From NCBI RefSeq assembly GCF_018614655.1, contig NZ_JAGGOG010000013.1:62001-126000 (forward strand): DNA of 64,000 nt. The letters run 5' to 3'. Every line of letters starts with the position of its first letter. Position 1 is the stretch's first letter. Positions 38,132 through 47,788 of the stretch are shown here, one piece after another. A program made the translations under genes and the position numbers. The notes below the pieces were generated by a model. It was given only the letters and a program-made list of their open reading frames with translations, was not told the DNA's origin and made no database searches. Origin of the DNA: Pseudomonas fluorescens. Lineage in GTDB: Bacteria; Pseudomonadota; Gammaproteobacteria; Pseudomonadales; Pseudomonadaceae.

Positions 38132-40279
38132 TCAAGCCACCTCCCCAGTGACCTCAAACAACCCCACCAGCTTCTGCAGCTTGTTCGCGTTGACCCTCAC
38201 CGTCTCCGCGCTGGTCTGCAACACCCCCACTGTCAGGCGCATTTGCTCGGAGGAATGGCTGACCTGTTTGATGGTCTTGCCGTAGTCGAGGCTACGGGCG
38301 TTGAGCTGTTGGATGATGCTGAACATGCTTTCCACTGCCTGATGCAAGTGGACGTTTTCCGAAGAGGCCTCCTCGGCCAGGCGCAGGCTGTTATCGACAT
38401 TGGTCACGCCGTTCTCCATGAAGCTCACCGCCTGTTGGGTTTCCCCTTGCAGCCCTTCCACCATGTACCGAATATCCTCGGCGGCTTTCGAGGTCCTTGA
38501 GGCCAGGGTCCGCACTTCATCGGCCACCACAGCAAAGCCGCGCCCGTGCTCCCCGGCCCGGGCCGCTTCAATCGCAGCATTGAGGGCCAGCAGGTTGGTC
38601 TGGTTGGTGATATCGCTGATCAACCCGGTAATGTTGCTGATTTGCGCCATGCGGCTGTCCAGGCGTTGCACACTTTCCGAAGAACGTTGCACCACGTCGC
38701 GAATCGACTGGGTGCCCACCTGTACCGCCAGAAACTGCTCCCGGGCGCGGCAGACCACTTCGTCCATGGCTTGCTTCATCTGCTCCGCGCTGACCGAGGC
38801 TTGCTGGATTTCCCCCAGTTGCTCTTCGACGATGATCATCATGCGGTGGGTGGCATCGGCCACCTCATGGGACATCAGCCCGGCTTCCTGGCTGCGGCCC
38901 AGCATTGTCTGGTTGGTATGGCCTACGCTGTGACTGGCTTTGACCACTTGCCCTACTACCGAGTCCAGGCGGTCGATGAAGCTGTTGATCCAACGGCTCA
39001 TGTCGCCGGTCTCGTCGTTGACCATACGCCCACTGTCCAGGCGCTGGCGCAGGTTGCCTTCGCCTTCGGCGATAGTACGGATCACGTCGGTCATTTCATT
39101 GAGCCGTGCGGCCAGTCGCTTGGGTCCCAAACGGCTGAACAATACGGCCGCCGTCAACATGCTCAAGACTTCGCAAGCATCTATCCACGGCTGAGGCAGG
39201 CCGCTGTAGTGCTGGACGAGGAAGTTGCAGGCAAACAGCCCGCTCATGGTCGCCAGGTACGGTTTCATCAGGCCATGGCTCAGGGAACGACGGCGATAAA
39301 CCTCTTCCAAGTCGGCTTCACACATCATTCCCCAGCGGTCCGGCGAGCCGGGCAGTTCGAAGGTCACGCCCTTGCCCACCACCGGAATGTGGCGGTAGTC
39401 GGAATAGCCGGGATAGGTGACAAACAGGTTCGAACCCTTGCGGATGGTCTCCCGCACACCGGGGTGCAGTTGTTGGGTGGCGGGGTCGATAAAGCGCAGC
39501 TCCAGCTCGGTATGACGCTGGATCTGCACGGTTTTCCAGGGTGTGTGCACACCACTCCTGAGGTTCTCGCCATGGGTGAAGGTGCCGTCTTCGAAGCGTG
39601 AGCGAGACAGGGCGATGCCAGGCTGGATGGCCGGATCGAAGCGTGACTGCACCATGAACAGGTAGTTGTCGCCGGACTCGGGGAAGATATGCCCGGCTTC
39701 GCGCTGGATCAGATCACCCAGTATATCGTTGGGCACCCGCCCGCAAAGGCAGCCCAATACCCTGCCCTCGCTGATCAGCGGCTGGTAGAACATCAGCGTG
39801 ACTTCGTCGTGAAAGCGCGAGGATGACGGGCCGATCTGCCAGGTCAGCGGATCGCTGTAGGGGCCGTGGAGAAATGGCGCTTTCAGGCCCGCGGCAAGGG
39901 CTTTGGGATGGAGCGCGTGGCGGCCGGGCTGGTTCCAGGTCGACGCCAGCACCTTGCCGGTGGAATCGGTGATAAACAGTTCGGAGAAGTCGCTGGCCTG
40001 GCGCAGCTTGTCCTGCAACAGGCTGTTGTCGTTCAGGCTGCTGTCACGGGTAATGGCCGTGGCCAGTTCGGCCAGGTGCTCCCATTGTTCGCGGGCCCAG
40101 GTTTGCAGGAGTTTGACCCGGGTGTCGGCGATGGCTTCGAAGGTCTGCTCCATGACTGGATAGATCGAGCGATTAACCCGGCAGGACCCGCCTAGGGCGA
40201 ACTTGCCGGTCTTGCCCAGCCAAGGCAGCCAGGCTTTCTCGGCGGAGGATAACTGCATGGTGCTGCTTGACAGGTTCAT
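38132..40279 (-). CDS. Methyl-accepting chemotaxis protein with N-terminal soluble sensor region
   Basis: A 715-residue chemoreceptor. Residues 1 to about 335 form a sensor with Cache-like features ([17 protein letters not shown], then [20 protein letters not shown]), but no N-terminal transmembrane helix is visible. Hydrophobic segments occur only at about 342-356 and 366-383, followed by a HAMP-like region ([20 protein letters not shown]). The signalling tip is clear: [24 protein letters not shown] [20 protein letters not shown] (20 residues), then [18 protein letters not shown]. The unusual topology suggests a cytoplasmic-facing sensor or a re-entrant pair. No chemotaxis genes adjoin it; the ligand is unknown. 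Confidence 0.88.
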   Translation of the reverse strand: MNLSSSTMQLSSAEKAWLPWLGKTGKFALGGSCRVNRSIYPVMEQTFEAIADTRVKLLQTWAREQWEHLAELATAITRDSSLNDNSLLQDKLRQASDFSELFITDSTGKVLASTWNQPGRHALHPKALAAGLKAPFLHGPYSDPLTWQIGPSSSRFHDEVTLMFYQPLISEGRVLGCLCGRVPNDILGDLIQREAGHIFPESGDNYLFMVQSRFDPAIQPGIALSRSRFEDGTFTHGENLRSGVHTPWKTVQIQRHTELELRFIDPATQQLHPGVRETIRKGSNLFVTYPGYSDYRHIPVVGKGVTFELPGSPDRWGMMCEADLEEVYRRRSLSHGLMKPYLATMSGLFACNFLVQHYSGLPQPWIDACEVLSMLTAAVLFSRLGPKRLAARLNEMTDVIRTIAEGEGNLRQRLDSGRMVNDETGDMSRWINSFIDRLDSVVGQVVKASHSVGHTNQTMLGRSQEAGLMSHEVADATHRMMIIVEEQLGEIQQASVSAEQMKQAMDEVVCRAREQFLAVQVGTQSIRDVVQRSSESVQRLDSRMAQISNITGLISDITNQTNLLALNAAIEAARAGEHGRGFAVVADEVRTLASRTSKAAEDIRYMVEGLQGETQQAVSFMENGVTNVDNSLRLAEEASSENVHLHQAVESMFSIIQQLNARSLDYGKTIKQVSHSSEQMRLTVGVLQTSAETVRVNANKLQKLVGLFEVTGEVA

Positions 40280-40476
40280 GGCGCACTCCGGGAATGATGT
40301 CTAATTGCCATACTTCAAGGCAATTAGTGCGCCAGTCAGCCAGCTTGCCAGCGGTTGCTCCCCCCCTTCTTTTAGTGTGAGCTTGGAACGATATAAAACG
40401 GTGCGAAATCAAGAAGGTGCACCAAAATATGACGGTTAAATATCTTCGGGCAAAACGCGATCCCACCTCGGGTGCT

Positions 40477-42825
40477 TCATGACTCCTGCAAGACTGGGGA
40501 CAGCCACTCTTCCAAGAAGCCGCCTGATATCAAGTAATCTCGTTTTTTTATCAGAACCTGTGGTCGTCGGCTTCCACGCTCTACCGTTAATACGCTGTTC
40601 CATGCGCTCGGTACGAGCCGGGCGAGGACTTCCTGCAGCGCACCATTGTCTTCAGGACCGGAGGTTTGTATCCATTGCCAGCGCAGCCTGTCTAGATAGC
40701 TGACGATGTTCGCGGCAAAAATCAACTGGTGGGAATGCTCCAGGCTGGAGATATCGAAAGCTTCACACAGCGCTTTCAGGCCTTCCTCTGCGTAAAGTGG
40801 CGAGCTCAGTTCTGTCAGCCTGAGCCGCCTCATCTGGTTTTTCTCACTGGTGTCGGTATAGGCCTTCTCTATCGCGCCCTGAAGACCGAAACACAACAAA
40901 ATGTCTTGAACTGCACCAGCATCCATTGAGATGCAGATCACCTCAAACAACGCCAACGTTCGTGTCCTCACCGAACCTATATTTTTTTTCGACTCTTGAC
41001 GAATAGCTTGACCGTAATCACACACTTGGACCGACGACTCACATTTTTTGGCAGCCTCTTGCACCAACTGATCAATACGACAAAGCAATGCCTCATTCTC
41101 CAGCTCTCCTTCACTCTCGTGAGCTTTCGTGGCAAAAAGGGCGACTTCGCGCCACAGGGAGAAGCGTTCGGAAACTATCTGAATAACAGGCACCGAACAC
41201 CTGTGCCACAGGTACTCCAATAACTGCAAATGCTCCTGTGTTTGCTGGACCAATCGATTATGGATACTGCGGTCCCCTTCCCGCGCGGCGCTGGCGATGG
41301 CTTCGGAACAACACAGCATTGAAATAACAAACAGTCGTCTCGCCACATTATCGACAGCGTCATGGGATGCCTCGGTACCCAGCTTCAAGAGAGCGTTTAC
41401 CAACCTGTCATCGGGAGTGCTCAGCCATTGCTCAAGAAAGGCTGTGTACTCACGTAACGTGATACTCGGCTCTTTGGTCAAAAGATCCGTTTCGTATTTG
41501 ATTCGCTGCTTAAAATCATGCTGACGCAACATCTGTAGCGCCAGGACCTTGTTTTCCAATGACTGATAGCCTGGCGCTTTTTCGCCCAGTTCCTTATCAA
41601 AAGACAGCGTGACAGCGGCTTTAACAGCAGCAGCCCGTTGCTCGCGCGTTACGTTGTCAAACGTCATCTGAACCGCTATCTGCTCCCTGCCAAGCAACTG
41701 GCTGTTCACCACTTCAAAGGTCTTGGGTGCCTCATGCTTGAGGATCGTCTGCAGGACAATGGCCTTCCAGTTCAACTCCCCGGTGTCGTGACGTAGAGCG
41801 ACAGTTTTCAACAGCGCCAGCTCGCGAACAATCACTTTGGCCAGCCTAGGGTTGCCAGGGAGCCAGCGGATGACATCCTCTATGGCTCCTTGTGGAATAA
41901 AATCGCAATGGATCTCAAAAAGGTTCCGTCCCATCGCCTCCTTCTCTCGCTCCGTCGGGTCGGGCAGGGTCAATTGCAAGTCAATGATCTTTTCCAGAAA
42001 ACGCCGGGCGTCTTGTCCATAGATTCGCGAGTAGTCTCCAAGAGCCGCCGAGATGATGTCTAGATCAAAGGCCAGCACAAACGCAAATTTGGGCCAGTCG
42101 AGCAACTCTCGAAGCGCAAGCATGGTCTTGGGAATAATCGTCGGGTCAGCTCGATCCAGGTCATCGATGAATACCACTACCCGGTACCCATCAAGCTCAT
42201 GTTGCAGACGGGCCAGATCCTTTTTATTGAAAGCGCTCCATGCCGTTACCTTGTCCAGGGTTTTGCGCATTGCTGCGATAGTGCCAACGGTTACCGGCTC
42301 CCCTGTTGAACCGAAGCAGGCGGCCACTGCCGCCCAGAGTGTCTTGATGACTCTCAGGACGCGCTGGAAGAGACGTTTGCCTAGACGAAAAAAAACCGGA
42401 TAGGCTTTTTTCTGAGTGGGAAGTTGATCCAGCAAGGCGTTATAGAACTGGTTGATGACCCCGTCTTCACCCGCTGCGTTCCAGGCCGAAAAACGTACGA
42501 TCACCACTTTCGTGCTGTCGAGTTCTGGCGAGATGTGCTGATTCTGCTCGTTGATTTGCGTCTCTATGAAATTGAGAACACTGGTTTTACCTGTCCCCCA
42601 CTTTCCATAAAGGGCAATTCTGATTGACCAATCATCCGAGGTGTTTTCAATGGCTCTTAATACTGACTTTGAGAGGGACCAGCGGTTGAGCTCATCCTCT
42701 TCTCTACCTGACGCAGGCGCATCGAAGCCGCCAGTACTGGAGATGGGCGCGGTATATACATCATTGAGAACATCGAGATAGCCCAGAAACGGGTGGTGAA
42801 GGTAGCTGTAAATTTGACCCAGCAT
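40477..42825 (-). CDS. KAP-family P-loop NTPase
   Basis: A 782-residue protein. Walker A is GKWGTGKT (74-81). The KAP-specific VIVRFSAWNAAGED follows, then Walker B VVVFIDDLDR (216-225) and FAFVLAFDLDIISAALG. Between Walker A and B there is one hydrophobic stretch (about 156-172), weaker than the paired membrane helices many KAP proteins carry. The C-terminal 400 residues are helical without recognised motifs. KAP NTPases include plasmid PifA, which excludes phage T7. The gene is solitary and more AT-rich than its surroundings, consistent with acquired, possibly defence-related, DNA. The function is not established. Confidence 0.85.
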   Translation of the reverse strand: MLGQIYSYLHHPFLGYLDVLNDVYTAPISSTGGFDAPASGREEDELNRWSLSKSVLRAIENTSDDWSIRIALYGKWGTGKTSVLNFIETQINEQNQHISPELDSTKVVIVRFSAWNAAGEDGVINQFYNALLDQLPTQKKAYPVFFRLGKRLFQRVLRVIKTLWAAVAACFGSTGEPVTVGTIAAMRKTLDKVTAWSAFNKKDLARLQHELDGYRVVVFIDDLDRADPTIIPKTMLALRELLDWPKFAFVLAFDLDIISAALGDYSRIYGQDARRFLEKIIDLQLTLPDPTEREKEAMGRNLFEIHCDFIPQGAIEDVIRWLPGNPRLAKVIVRELALLKTVALRHDTGELNWKAIVLQTILKHEAPKTFEVVNSQLLGREQIAVQMTFDNVTREQRAAAVKAAVTLSFDKELGEKAPGYQSLENKVLALQMLRQHDFKQRIKYETDLLTKEPSITLREYTAFLEQWLSTPDDRLVNALLKLGTEASHDAVDNVARRLFVISMLCCSEAIASAAREGDRSIHNRLVQQTQEHLQLLEYLWHRCSVPVIQIVSERFSLWREVALFATKAHESEGELENEALLCRIDQLVQEAAKKCESSVQVCDYGQAIRQESKKNIGSVRTRTLALFEVICISMDAGAVQDILLCFGLQGAIEKAYTDTSEKNQMRRLRLTELSSPLYAEEGLKALCEAFDISSLEHSHQLIFAANIVSYLDRLRWQWIQTSGPEDNGALQEVLARLVPSAWNSVLTVERGSRRPQVLIKKRDYLISGGFLEEWLSPVLQES

Positions 42826-42919
42826 GAATGGCCCTTAGGCTTGCGTTGGTTCCCTTGGTAAGGGATGGCGATCGGCCACCCTACCCCGAGTGCAGTAACC
42901 AGGCAAGCCATCGTCAGCG

Positions 42920-43915
42920 TCAAGGATCCAATGTTCCACCACTCCAGTTCTCCGACAACCGACTGCCGGTAAACTTCGCCACCACCGAGCCCTGAGACAC
43001 CAGGCGCTCCCGATGTCGGGTCACCAGGCGCCCGGTTTGTGCCGCATGCAGTACAACCTCAGAATCCGGGTCGCCGGGCCGCCGGATAATCCTGGCAAAA
43101 CGCTCGCCCTCCTCGACCTCGTCACCCAAGGCTTTTTCAAACACCAACACACCCGCGCAAGGCGCCAGAATGGTCTCCATGCAGCCCATGTCCACAACCT
43201 GCCCGAGCCATTCTGAAATCACCGCAGGCTCGTCGATGACCCCGCTTACGCAGAGCCAGGCCCAGATACCGTCGGCGTCCTGTTGCGCCAACGGGTCGCT
43301 CACATCCGCCTGGCCGCGCAGTTCAATGGTTGCCGCCAATCTCGGGGCGGCATGGGCAATGATGGTTTCCTCAAAAGAACCATCGCCGCCCTTGTCCCAG
43401 ACAATCACCAAGTCCACCTTCAAGGCTGCCGCCAATGCCAACCCGTCGGGCCAGAAGTTGTGGTGGATGTACAGGTACGGCAAGGCCTCGTCATCGGTGT
43501 GCAGGTCCAGCACCAGATCGGCATCGCCGGCCAGTTGCACTAGGCTCTTTTGCCAGTGTGCGAGGTTGCTGGCCGGTCGCTCCATCGCCAGGGAGTGATC
43601 GAAAGCGCGGTTGAAATTCTGCCCGGTAGCGTCGTGAAAACGCCCCAGCAATCGCCCCTGGCGAAACTGGCCGATGCCGAACGGGTTGGCCTGGGGCACG
43701 ACCGTGATGCTGCCCTTGAGTCGCCCCTGCGCCTGACACGCCTGCAAGCGGGGCAGCAGTTGATGCAGCACCAGCATCCCGGCGATTTCGTCGGCGTGTA
43801 CCCCGGCTTGCAGATGCACCTTCGGCCCACTGCCGTCGCCTTCAAAGCGCCAGGCGCCAATCTGCAACGTATTGCCCGAGTCGCCGGTCACTTGCCAGGA
43901 AATGTCTTTTGCCAT
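42920..43915 (-). CDS. Zinc amidohydrolase of the succinylglutamate desuccinylase/aspartoacylase family
   Basis: A 331-residue cytoplasmic enzyme that would cleave an N-acyl group from an amino acid or similar amine. Zinc ligands are H40 and E43 in AGVHADE, and H139 in LVLDLHTDD; QNFNRAF (99-105) is the substrate-carboxylate segment. A glutamate in AATIELRGQ (E198) fits the catalytic base. It is transcribed away from a TetR regulator, with a perfect operator just upstream. Relatives include AstE, aspartoacylase and DoeB; the acyl substrate is unknown. ATG at 43915 is preferred over one six codons upstream. Confidence 0.85.
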   Translation of the reverse strand: MAKDISWQVTGDSGNTLQIGAWRFEGDGSGPKVHLQAGVHADEIAGMLVLHQLLPRLQACQAQGRLKGSITVVPQANPFGIGQFRQGRLLGRFHDATGQNFNRAFDHSLAMERPASNLAHWQKSLVQLAGDADLVLDLHTDDEALPYLYIHHNFWPDGLALAAALKVDLVIVWDKGGDGSFEETIIAHAAPRLAATIELRGQADVSDPLAQQDADGIWAWLCVSGVIDEPAVISEWLGQVVDMGCMETILAPCAGVLVFEKALGDEVEEGERFARIIRRPGDPDSEVVLHAAQTGRLVTRHRERLVSQGSVVAKFTGSRLSENWSGGTLDP

Positions 43916-43949
43916 GCCGCGCCCTCCTCTCATCGTTTACGGGTAGAGA

Positions 43950-43965
43950 TTGAACACCCGTTCAA
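43950..43965. promoter_or_regulatory. TetR operator between the amidohydrolase and regulator genes
   Basis: TTGAACACCCGTTCAA has perfect six-base arms (TTGAAC/GTTCAA) around ACCC. The same site with one base changed occurs at 49862-49877, upstream of the aminotransferase-ATPase operon: TGAACACCCGTTCAAC against TGAACACTCGTTCAAC. It sits 35 bases before the amidohydrolase start and 40 before the TetR start, so it can control both. Confidence 0.75.
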
Positions 43966-44004
43966 CTAACCTGATTGTTCTGGTATTCCACCAAGGCCAC
44001 CGCC

Positions 44005-44640
44005 GTGACTGTCGACCCTCCCAAACTGCGCCGTGCCGACCCCGACGAGCGCCGCGACCTGTTGATCGCTGCCACTCTCACCAGCCTGGCGCGGGATGGC
44101 CATGCCGGGATTTCCGTACGGCGCATCGCGGCGCAAGCCGGGGTTTCGGTCGGCTTGCTCAATCACCATTTCGGTAGCATCAATGCCTTGATCGCCGAGA
44201 CCTATCACAAACTGGCCAGTGAGCTGACCGCCGCTTTGTGGCAGGAAGTCGAGCTGGCTCAAGGCCCTGCAGCACGGCTGGATGCGTTCTTGGTCGGTTC
44301 GTTTTCCTCACGGATCATGGACCCCAGGCTGCTCGGCGTGTGGGTGGTGTTCTGGAGCCTGATTCGCCACTCGCCTCAGGTGAATGAGTCTCATGAGAAA
44401 AGCTACCGTGCCTACCTCGAGCTGATCCGCCAACTGCTCGACGACCTGGCCGTCAGTGAAGGTCTGGTGATCCACGACACTCGCCTGGCGGCCATCGGCT
44501 TATCGGCGATGCTCGACGGACTCTGGCTCGAGGGGTGCCTCAACCCCGACACCTTCAGCCCCGCCAACGGGCTGCACATCTGTCGCTGCTGGGTACAGGG
44601 GTTGCGTCACGGAGCATTCGGCGCCGACCACGTCCTGTGA
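44005..44640 (+). CDS. TetR/BetI-like transcriptional regulator
   Basis: A 211-residue regulator. The N-terminal helix-turn-helix reads ISVRRIAAQAGVSVGLLNHH, followed by FGSINALIAETYHKLA; the C-terminal ligand domain is of the BetI/TetR_C_6 style (GVWVVFWSLIRHSPQVNES). The start is taken as the GTG at 44005 (VTVDPPKLRRADPDERRDLL), because an upstream ATG at 43975 would add a poor extension close to the operator. Its 3' end overlaps the exporter gene on the other strand by 141 bases. Matching palindromes at 43950 and 49862 make it the likely regulator of the block 42920-49783. Confidence 0.85.
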   Translation: MTVDPPKLRRADPDERRDLLIAATLTSLARDGHAGISVRRIAAQAGVSVGLLNHHFGSINALIAETYHKLASELTAALWQEVELAQGPAARLDAFLVGSFSSRIMDPRLLGVWVVFWSLIRHSPQVNESHEKSYRAYLELIRQLLDDLAVSEGLVIHDTRLAAIGLSAMLDGLWLEGCLNPDTFSPANGLHICRCWVQGLRHGAFGADHVL

Positions 44641-45501
44641 CTCCGGATGCCGGGCGCTGAGCATGGCCAATGTGCCGCTGACGGCAATCAGCACGGCACC
44701 GATGATCAACGAGATGTCCATCGAGGTGCCCCAGATCAGGCTCGACAACAGGAACGCCCAAATCAACCCGGTGTATTCGAACGGCGCCAACAAGGTCGCG
44801 GTGGCACGGCGGAAGCTGGCGAACAGCAAGAACTGACCAATGCCGCCCACCAGCCCTGCCGCCAACATGCCCAACCAGGCTGGCGTGGGTGATGGCGTGT
44901 GGGTCCAGGGCAACGTCACCGCCATGCAGATCACAAACACCACATTGGTGATCAACATCTGCTCCAGCACCGAAGTGCCGGGATCGACCTGGCGCAGTTG
45001 GATATAGGTAAAAGCCCAGCACAAGGCCGCTGCCAATGTCAGCGCTATCGGGAGAGGATCGACCATGTTGCTGGGCCGGCAGGCAATCACCACCCCGACA
45101 AAGCCGATGACCAGAGAAATCCACTGCCCACGGCTGGCGCGCTCCTTGAGGATCAGCGCCGCCAACAGCGTGACCATGATCGGCGCGGAGAAATACAGGG
45201 TAGTCATCTCCGCCAGGGTCAGGTCCTTGGCGGCGGTGTAGTACAGCAGCCACGCCAGCAACGACAGCAGTCCACGCACGATCAGCAGTTGGCGGCTGCC
45301 GGATCGCCAGGCGCGGCGCAACAGGCCCAGACGCCCGGCGATCACGCAGGCGGCGACCACCACCAGGCTGCGCCAGAACAGAATGGTGAACACTGAATAG
45401 TCGGCCACCAGCCATTTGATCGCCGCGTCCTGCAATGCCAGGAAGGCATAGGCCAGGGAACACAGGGCAATCCCTTGCAGGGAGCGGTCGGTTTTGTTCA
45501 T
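44500..45501 (-). CDS. EamA/DMT-family transporter, probable metabolite exporter
   Basis: A 333-residue inner-membrane protein with two EamA repeats and about ten transmembrane helices (IALCSLAYAFLALQDAAIKW; later LLAPFEYTGLIWAFLLSSLI). Many EamA proteins export amino acids or metabolites. It is the last gene of the aminotransferase/ABC operon, with ATGA overlap to the preceding permease gene. The hydrophilic tail of about 45 residues after LSARHPESQDVVG is encoded entirely opposite the end of the TetR gene, an unusual convergent overlap. Confidence 0.85.
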   Translation of the reverse strand: MNKTDRSLQGIALCSLAYAFLALQDAAIKWLVADYSVFTILFWRSLVVVAACVIAGRLGLLRRAWRSGSRQLLIVRGLLSLLAWLLYYTAAKDLTLAEMTTLYFSAPIMVTLLAALILKERASRGQWISLVIGFVGVVIACRPSNMVDPLPIALTLAAALCWAFTYIQLRQVDPGTSVLEQMLITNVVFVICMAVTLPWTHTPSPTPAWLGMLAAGLVGGIGQFLLFASFRRATATLLAPFEYTGLIWAFLLSSLIWGTSMDISLIIGAVLIAVSGTLAMLSARHPESQDVVGAECSVTQPLYPAATDVQPVGGAEGVGVEAPLEPESVEHRR

Positions 45502-46205
45502 CCCACGGACCTGCGCAACGGCGTGCCCCGTCGTTCAGCAATGGCGTACACCGCCTCGATCAGGAAGGTCAGGCACAGGTAAACCCCAGCTACCAGCAAC
45601 AGCGGCTGGTAGATCTGCAAGGTCTGTGCACGCACCACGTTGGCCGCGCCCAGCAGGTCGACCACCGCAATGGTCGATGCGAGGGCGGTGGATTTGAGCA
45701 GCATCACCGTCTCCCCCGCCAGGGTCGGCAACAACAGGCGCATGGCCCTTGGCAAACGCACCCGCAACAGCGCCTGGCGCGAGGTCATGCCGAAGGCCGA
45801 AGCGGCTTCCATTTCACCCTTGGGCACCGCCAGCAGGCCACCGCGAATCACTTCCCCCACATAAGCGCCTACCGACAACACCAGAGCAAAGACGATGTAC
45901 CAATAACCGTCCCGCAGGAATGGCCAGAGGAAACTGCCGCGAATCAGCGGGAACTGGGCGAACAGACTTCCCAGGCCGTAGTAGAAAATGTAGATCTGGA
46001 TCAGCAGCGGCGTACCCCGCAACGCGCTGGTGTAGACCATGGCGCAGCGGGCCAGCCATTTGCGCCGGGACAAACGGGCCAGCGCCACCAGCACCGCCAG
46101 GACAAAGCCCAGCACAGCGGACACCACCAGCAGCGACAAGGTGGTCTGCAAACCTTTGGCGATCAGCCCTGCGTAATACATTATCCAATCAGGCATGGGG
46201 TTCAC
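45498..46205 (-). CDS. Polar amino-acid ABC transporter permease, HisM/ArtM type
   Basis: A 235-residue permease with about five helices. The family coupling loop is ASAFGMTSRQALLRVRLPRA, and the N-terminal GLQTTLSLLVVSAVLGFVLA is typical of HisM/ArtM proteins. The start may be GTG at 46205, which overlaps the previous stop, or ATG at 46196 (MPDWIMYYAG), which better resembles family starts. It pairs with the permease encoded at 46202 as a heterodimer. Confidence 0.88.
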   Translation of the reverse strand: MNPMPDWIMYYAGLIAKGLQTTLSLLVVSAVLGFVLAVLVALARLSRRKWLARCAMVYTSALRGTPLLIQIYIFYYGLGSLFAQFPLIRGSFLWPFLRDGYWYIVFALVLSVGAYVGEVIRGGLLAVPKGEMEAASAFGMTSRQALLRVRLPRAMRLLLPTLAGETVMLLKSTALASTIAVVDLLGAANVVRAQTLQIYQPLLLVAGVYLCLTFLIEAVYAIAERRGTPLRRSVG

Positions 46206-46915
46206 TCGACTGCAGGCATCCAGCGGCGAATACGTCGCTCCAGGCGCCCGGACAGGTAGTTGGAGGCCAATGTCACCAGGTAATACAAGGCAGCGGCCGT
46301 GAGGTAGAACAGCAGGTAATGCCGGGTCGAACCTGCCGCCTGCTTGGCGGTGTACAACAGCTCATTGGTGCCGACCACGCTGATCAGCGCGCTGTCCTTG
46401 ATCAGGTTGATCCACAGGTTGGACATGCCCGCCAAAGCGTAAGGCGCCATGATCGGCAATGTCACCCGCCGGAACAGGCCAAAACCGCTCAAGCCAAAGG
46501 CCCGTGCGGCTTCGATCTGGCCGTGTGGGATCGCCAGAATGGCTGCCCTGAAAATCTCCGAGGCGTACGCACCCTGCACCAGCCCCAGCACCAGAATCGC
46601 CACCAACGGCCCGCTGATATTGACCTGGGCAAAACCCAGCCACAGCATCAGCGCGTTCAGCCCCATGGAACCTGCGTAATACAGCAGCAGAATCAGCAGC
46701 AACTCGGGCACTGCCCGAAATACCGTGGTATAGCCGCGCATCACCCAGGCAACCGGGCGTGGCGCGCTGAGCTTGGCGCAGGCCACTACCAGGCCGATCA
46801 GCAGCCCGACCACAAAGGATCCGGCCGAGATCTGCAGGGTCATCCATAACCCTTTGAGCAGTGCGTTGCCCCATCCGTGTTCACTGAAGTTGAGTAGATC
46901 GAACATCGCCGGCAT
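46202..46915 (-). CDS. Polar amino-acid ABC transporter permease, HisQ/ArtQ type
   Basis: A 237-residue permease. It has GLWMTLQISAGSFVVGLLIG near the N terminus and the coupling loop ARAFGLSGFGLFRRVTLPIM. It has about five transmembrane segments. Located 11 bases after the binding-protein gene and overlapping the second permease. Together with the binding protein and the fused ATPase it makes a complete importer of the histidine/lysine-arginine-ornithine/opine class. Confidence 0.88.
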   Translation of the reverse strand: MPAMFDLLNFSEHGWGNALLKGLWMTLQISAGSFVVGLLIGLVVACAKLSAPRPVAWVMRGYTTVFRAVPELLLILLLYYAGSMGLNALMLWLGFAQVNISGPLVAILVLGLVQGAYASEIFRAAILAIPHGQIEAARAFGLSGFGLFRRVTLPIMAPYALAGMSNLWINLIKDSALISVVGTNELLYTAKQAAGSTRHYLLFYLTAAALYYLVTLASNYLSGRLERRIRRWMPAVE

Positions 46916-46926
46916 TTCAGGCTTCC

Positions 46927-47763
46927 TTACTGAGCGTAGGGGCTGTCGCAGACTTTGCTCACGTAGGGTGGTGTATCCGACCGTTTGCAGGGGCTGACGG
47001 ACAGGCCGAAGTACTTCTCGGACAAGTCAGCGTAGTCCTTGCTCACCAGCAACTCGCCGATGGCCTTGTCCAGCCGGGCTTTAAGCTCGGTGTCTTCCTT
47101 ACGCAGGCCGGCACCGACGCCGCGGCCGATAATCGGGTCGTACGGCACGCTGGCAATGTGGGCCAGGTCCTTGGCTTCCGGGGTTTTCACCATCATCGCG
47201 ATCGCGGTGTCGTCAGCCATCATGTAGTCGATTCTCCCAGCGATCAGATCCGCGTTGGCCGATTCCTGGGTGTCGTAGTACTTGAGATCGGCGATGTTCT
47301 CGTAGTACTTCTTCAGGTAGTTGGCGCTGACGGTGGAGATCTGCACGCCGATCAACTTGCCCTTGAGGCCCGCCGGGGAGATTTCCACTTCGGAGCCCTT
47401 GGGCCCTGCCACACCCAGCAGCGAGTCGTAGTAGGCGCGGCTGAAGGCGATCTGCTTTTCACGCTCGTCGGTGACCGACATTGAGGAGAAAATCACGTCG
47501 ATCTTCTTCGCCAGCAACGAAGGAATAATCCCGTCCCACGCCACTTCCTTGATCTGACAGTCGGCTTTCATGCCTTCACAGAGCTTGTGGATCAGGTCCA
47601 CTTCAAAACCCGACCATTGCCCGTTGCCACCCTTCACGGTGAACGGAGGATAGGGTTCTGCCGCCACCGCAAACACGATGTGTTTCTCCGCTGCCAGCGC
47701 CGTACCTGCCGCCAGCATCAACACCGCACCGCTCAACCACTTTGCCAGTCGTTTGGAAGTCAT
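46927..47763 (-). CDS. Amino-acid ABC transporter substrate-binding protein, lysine/arginine/ornithine-binding family
   Basis: A 278-residue periplasmic protein with a signal peptide ending near GTALAAEKH. The mature protein has the SBP family 3 signature GFEVDLIHKLCEGM and the ligand-arm motif FSSMSVTDEREKQIAFSRAY. The C terminus has SPCKRSDTPPYVSKVCD, possibly a disulfide. The ligand is a polar amino acid or derivative; the linked N-deacylase suggests an N-substituted one. ATG at 47763 is chosen because it begins a standard signal peptide. Confidence 0.9.
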   Translation of the reverse strand: MTSKRLAKWLSGAVLMLAAGTALAAEKHIVFAVAAEPYPPFTVKGGNGQWSGFEVDLIHKLCEGMKADCQIKEVAWDGIIPSLLAKKIDVIFSSMSVTDEREKQIAFSRAYYDSLLGVAGPKGSEVEISPAGLKGKLIGVQISTVSANYLKKYYENIADLKYYDTQESANADLIAGRIDYMMADDTAIAMMVKTPEAKDLAHIASVPYDPIIGRGVGAGLRKEDTELKARLDKAIGELLVSKDYADLSEKYFGLSVSPCKRSDTPPYVSKVCDSPYAQ

Positions 47764-47788
47764 GATCTTGCCCCGTCTTTTTATGGAG

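Noticed and set aside
42851..42865. TCCCTTGGTAAGGGA hairpin as a regulatory site of the KAP gene
   Set aside because: Arms of only six bases with a three-base loop are expected by chance, and there is no second copy nearby.
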